This document shows, piece after piece, positions 63,527 to 64,000 of a stretch of 64,000 nucleotides of DNA (its first letter is position 1; each line of letters begins with the position of its first letter). The notes beneath the pieces are model-generated. The model had not been told where the DNA came from and ran no database searches. It worked only from the letters and a program-made list of their open reading frames with translations. The stretch comes from Sulfitobacter sp. S223 (GTDB lineage: Bacteria > Pseudomonadota > Alphaproteobacteria > Rhodobacterales > Rhodobacteraceae): the NCBI RefSeq assembly GCF_025143825.1, contig NZ_CP083560.1, forward strand, positions 3,534,001 through 3,598,000. Reading direction: 5' to 3'. The position numbers and the translations under genes were made by a program.

Positions 63527-64000
63527 TTATCTCAGAGCCATTTCCGCAGCGGCACCCAATCGCAGCAAGGCATTGTCCTGATCAGGAGCGGCAAGCAACA
63601 TCAAACCACAGCTTGGCGTGCCTGTAGGCAGCGTGAGGCTGCATAGACCCAACAAATTACCGATGCGCGTATTGCGTAGCGCCATGAGGTTTTCAGACGC
63701 ATAATAATCAGGATCCGCGTTCAACCGCTCCAGATTGGGCGGCAACACCGCCGATGAAGGCGCGAGTATCGCGTCATACCCAGCCGTGGCGTGATCATAG
63801 GCCAAACGCGCGGCGTCAAGCTTCGCCCATGCCGATACATATTCAGGACCGGAAAAACCGCGACCAAGCCGGAAACGCCGCAGGATTTCTGCAAACATTC
63901 TCTCGGGCGCTGCTTCGATCACGTCCATCCATAGGCCGTAGGCCTCGGACGTAATAAGAGGGCCGGAAATATCCAGCGCCTGTTGGGCGGCTGGGACTTC
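63527..64000 (-). CDS. Amidase family protein, C-terminal part (N-terminus beyond window)
   Basis: 158 codons up to the window edge. The visible part contains 'FAEILRRFRLGRGFSGPEYV', 'GYDAILAPSSAVLPPNLERL' and 'NLLGLCSLTLPTGTPSCGLM', typical of the C-terminal third of amidase-signature enzymes. The catalytic Ser and Lys lie outside. Distinct from the amidase at 31322. Confidence 0.85.
   Translation of the reverse strand, partial: EVPAAQQALDISGPLITSEAYGLWMDVIEAAPERMFAEILRRFRLGRGFSGPEYVSAWAKLDAARLAYDHATAGYDAILAPSSAVLPPNLERLNADPDYYASENLMALRNTRIGNLLGLCSLTLPTGTPSCGLMLLAAPDQDNALLRLGAAAEMALR

Overview
This 64 kb window is a continuous stretch of alphaproteobacterial chromosome, most likely from the Roseobacter group (Rhodobacterales). 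The evidence is gene content and order: heparinase-purH-lspA-DUF3035-M16 pair, a DUF1674 (SDHAF4-like) gene, aminotransferase-ftsK-lolA, and a two-domain ALDH16 type aldehyde dehydrogenase. The genus cannot be fixed from the sequence alone. Coding density is high and codon usage is even. I found no rRNA, tRNA, CRISPR array, insertion sequence, integrase or phage gene.

Region by region: 1-2877 rmuC (cut by the window edge) and mutL. 2952-8470 is a minus-strand purine-breakdown operon: puuE (allantoinase fused to OHCU decarboxylase), ureidoglycine aminohydrolase, allA, an NCS2 urate/xanthine permease and the membrane cytochrome-type urate oxidase puuD. 8624-9885 holds two unrecognised genes, one a membrane-anchored LysM-like protein. 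10153-13954 runs the other way with uraH, deoC and an ALDH16. 14007-21215 is a minus-strand block of M16 protease pair, DUF3035 lipoprotein, lspA, purH and a heparinase-like gene. 21477-25154 has an orphan PhnD-like binding protein, rsmB, a DUF1674 gene, a small secreted protein and dapB. 25242-29597 is the rbfA-truB-rpsO ribosome/RNA block with inserted genes (phosphodiester glycosidase, DUF1643, RTX-repeat protein).

29832-34422 carries creatinase, an amidase and a glycine-amidinotransferase-like enzyme with a small unknown gene; with the GNAT gene after it (34490-35290) it separates rpsO from pnp (35652-37787). Then come an L,D-transpeptidase, a Stealth-type phosphotransferase, a 1-Cys peroxiredoxin, an ALDH, an RluA-type pseudouridine synthase, an NTF2-like protein and rarD. 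44395-51769 is a tight six-gene minus-strand operon: XRE-cupin regulator, LysE exporter, GFA-family protein, two FAD-GcvT dehydrogenases and a methyltransferase of the betaine-homocysteine type between them. The remainder holds a GAF-type methionine sulfoxide reductase, thiolase, a STAS/HATPase pair, a GGT-like hydrolase, hspQ, an AEC transporter, a lytic transglycosylase-like lipoprotein, lolA, ftsK, an aminotransferase and an amidase fragment.

A theme is the use of small nitrogen compounds: urate and allantoin to glyoxylate and urea, deoxyribose phosphate through DeoC and ALDH16, creatine to sarcosine and urea, and betaine to dimethylglycine, sarcosine and glycine. Sarcosine links the creatinase locus to the FAD-GcvT operon. 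The most interesting points are the creatinase/amidinotransferase locus between rpsO and pnp, the self-regulated methylated-glycine operon, the GAATCA box array upstream of uraH, and a perfect hairpin that covers the rarD ribosome binding site.
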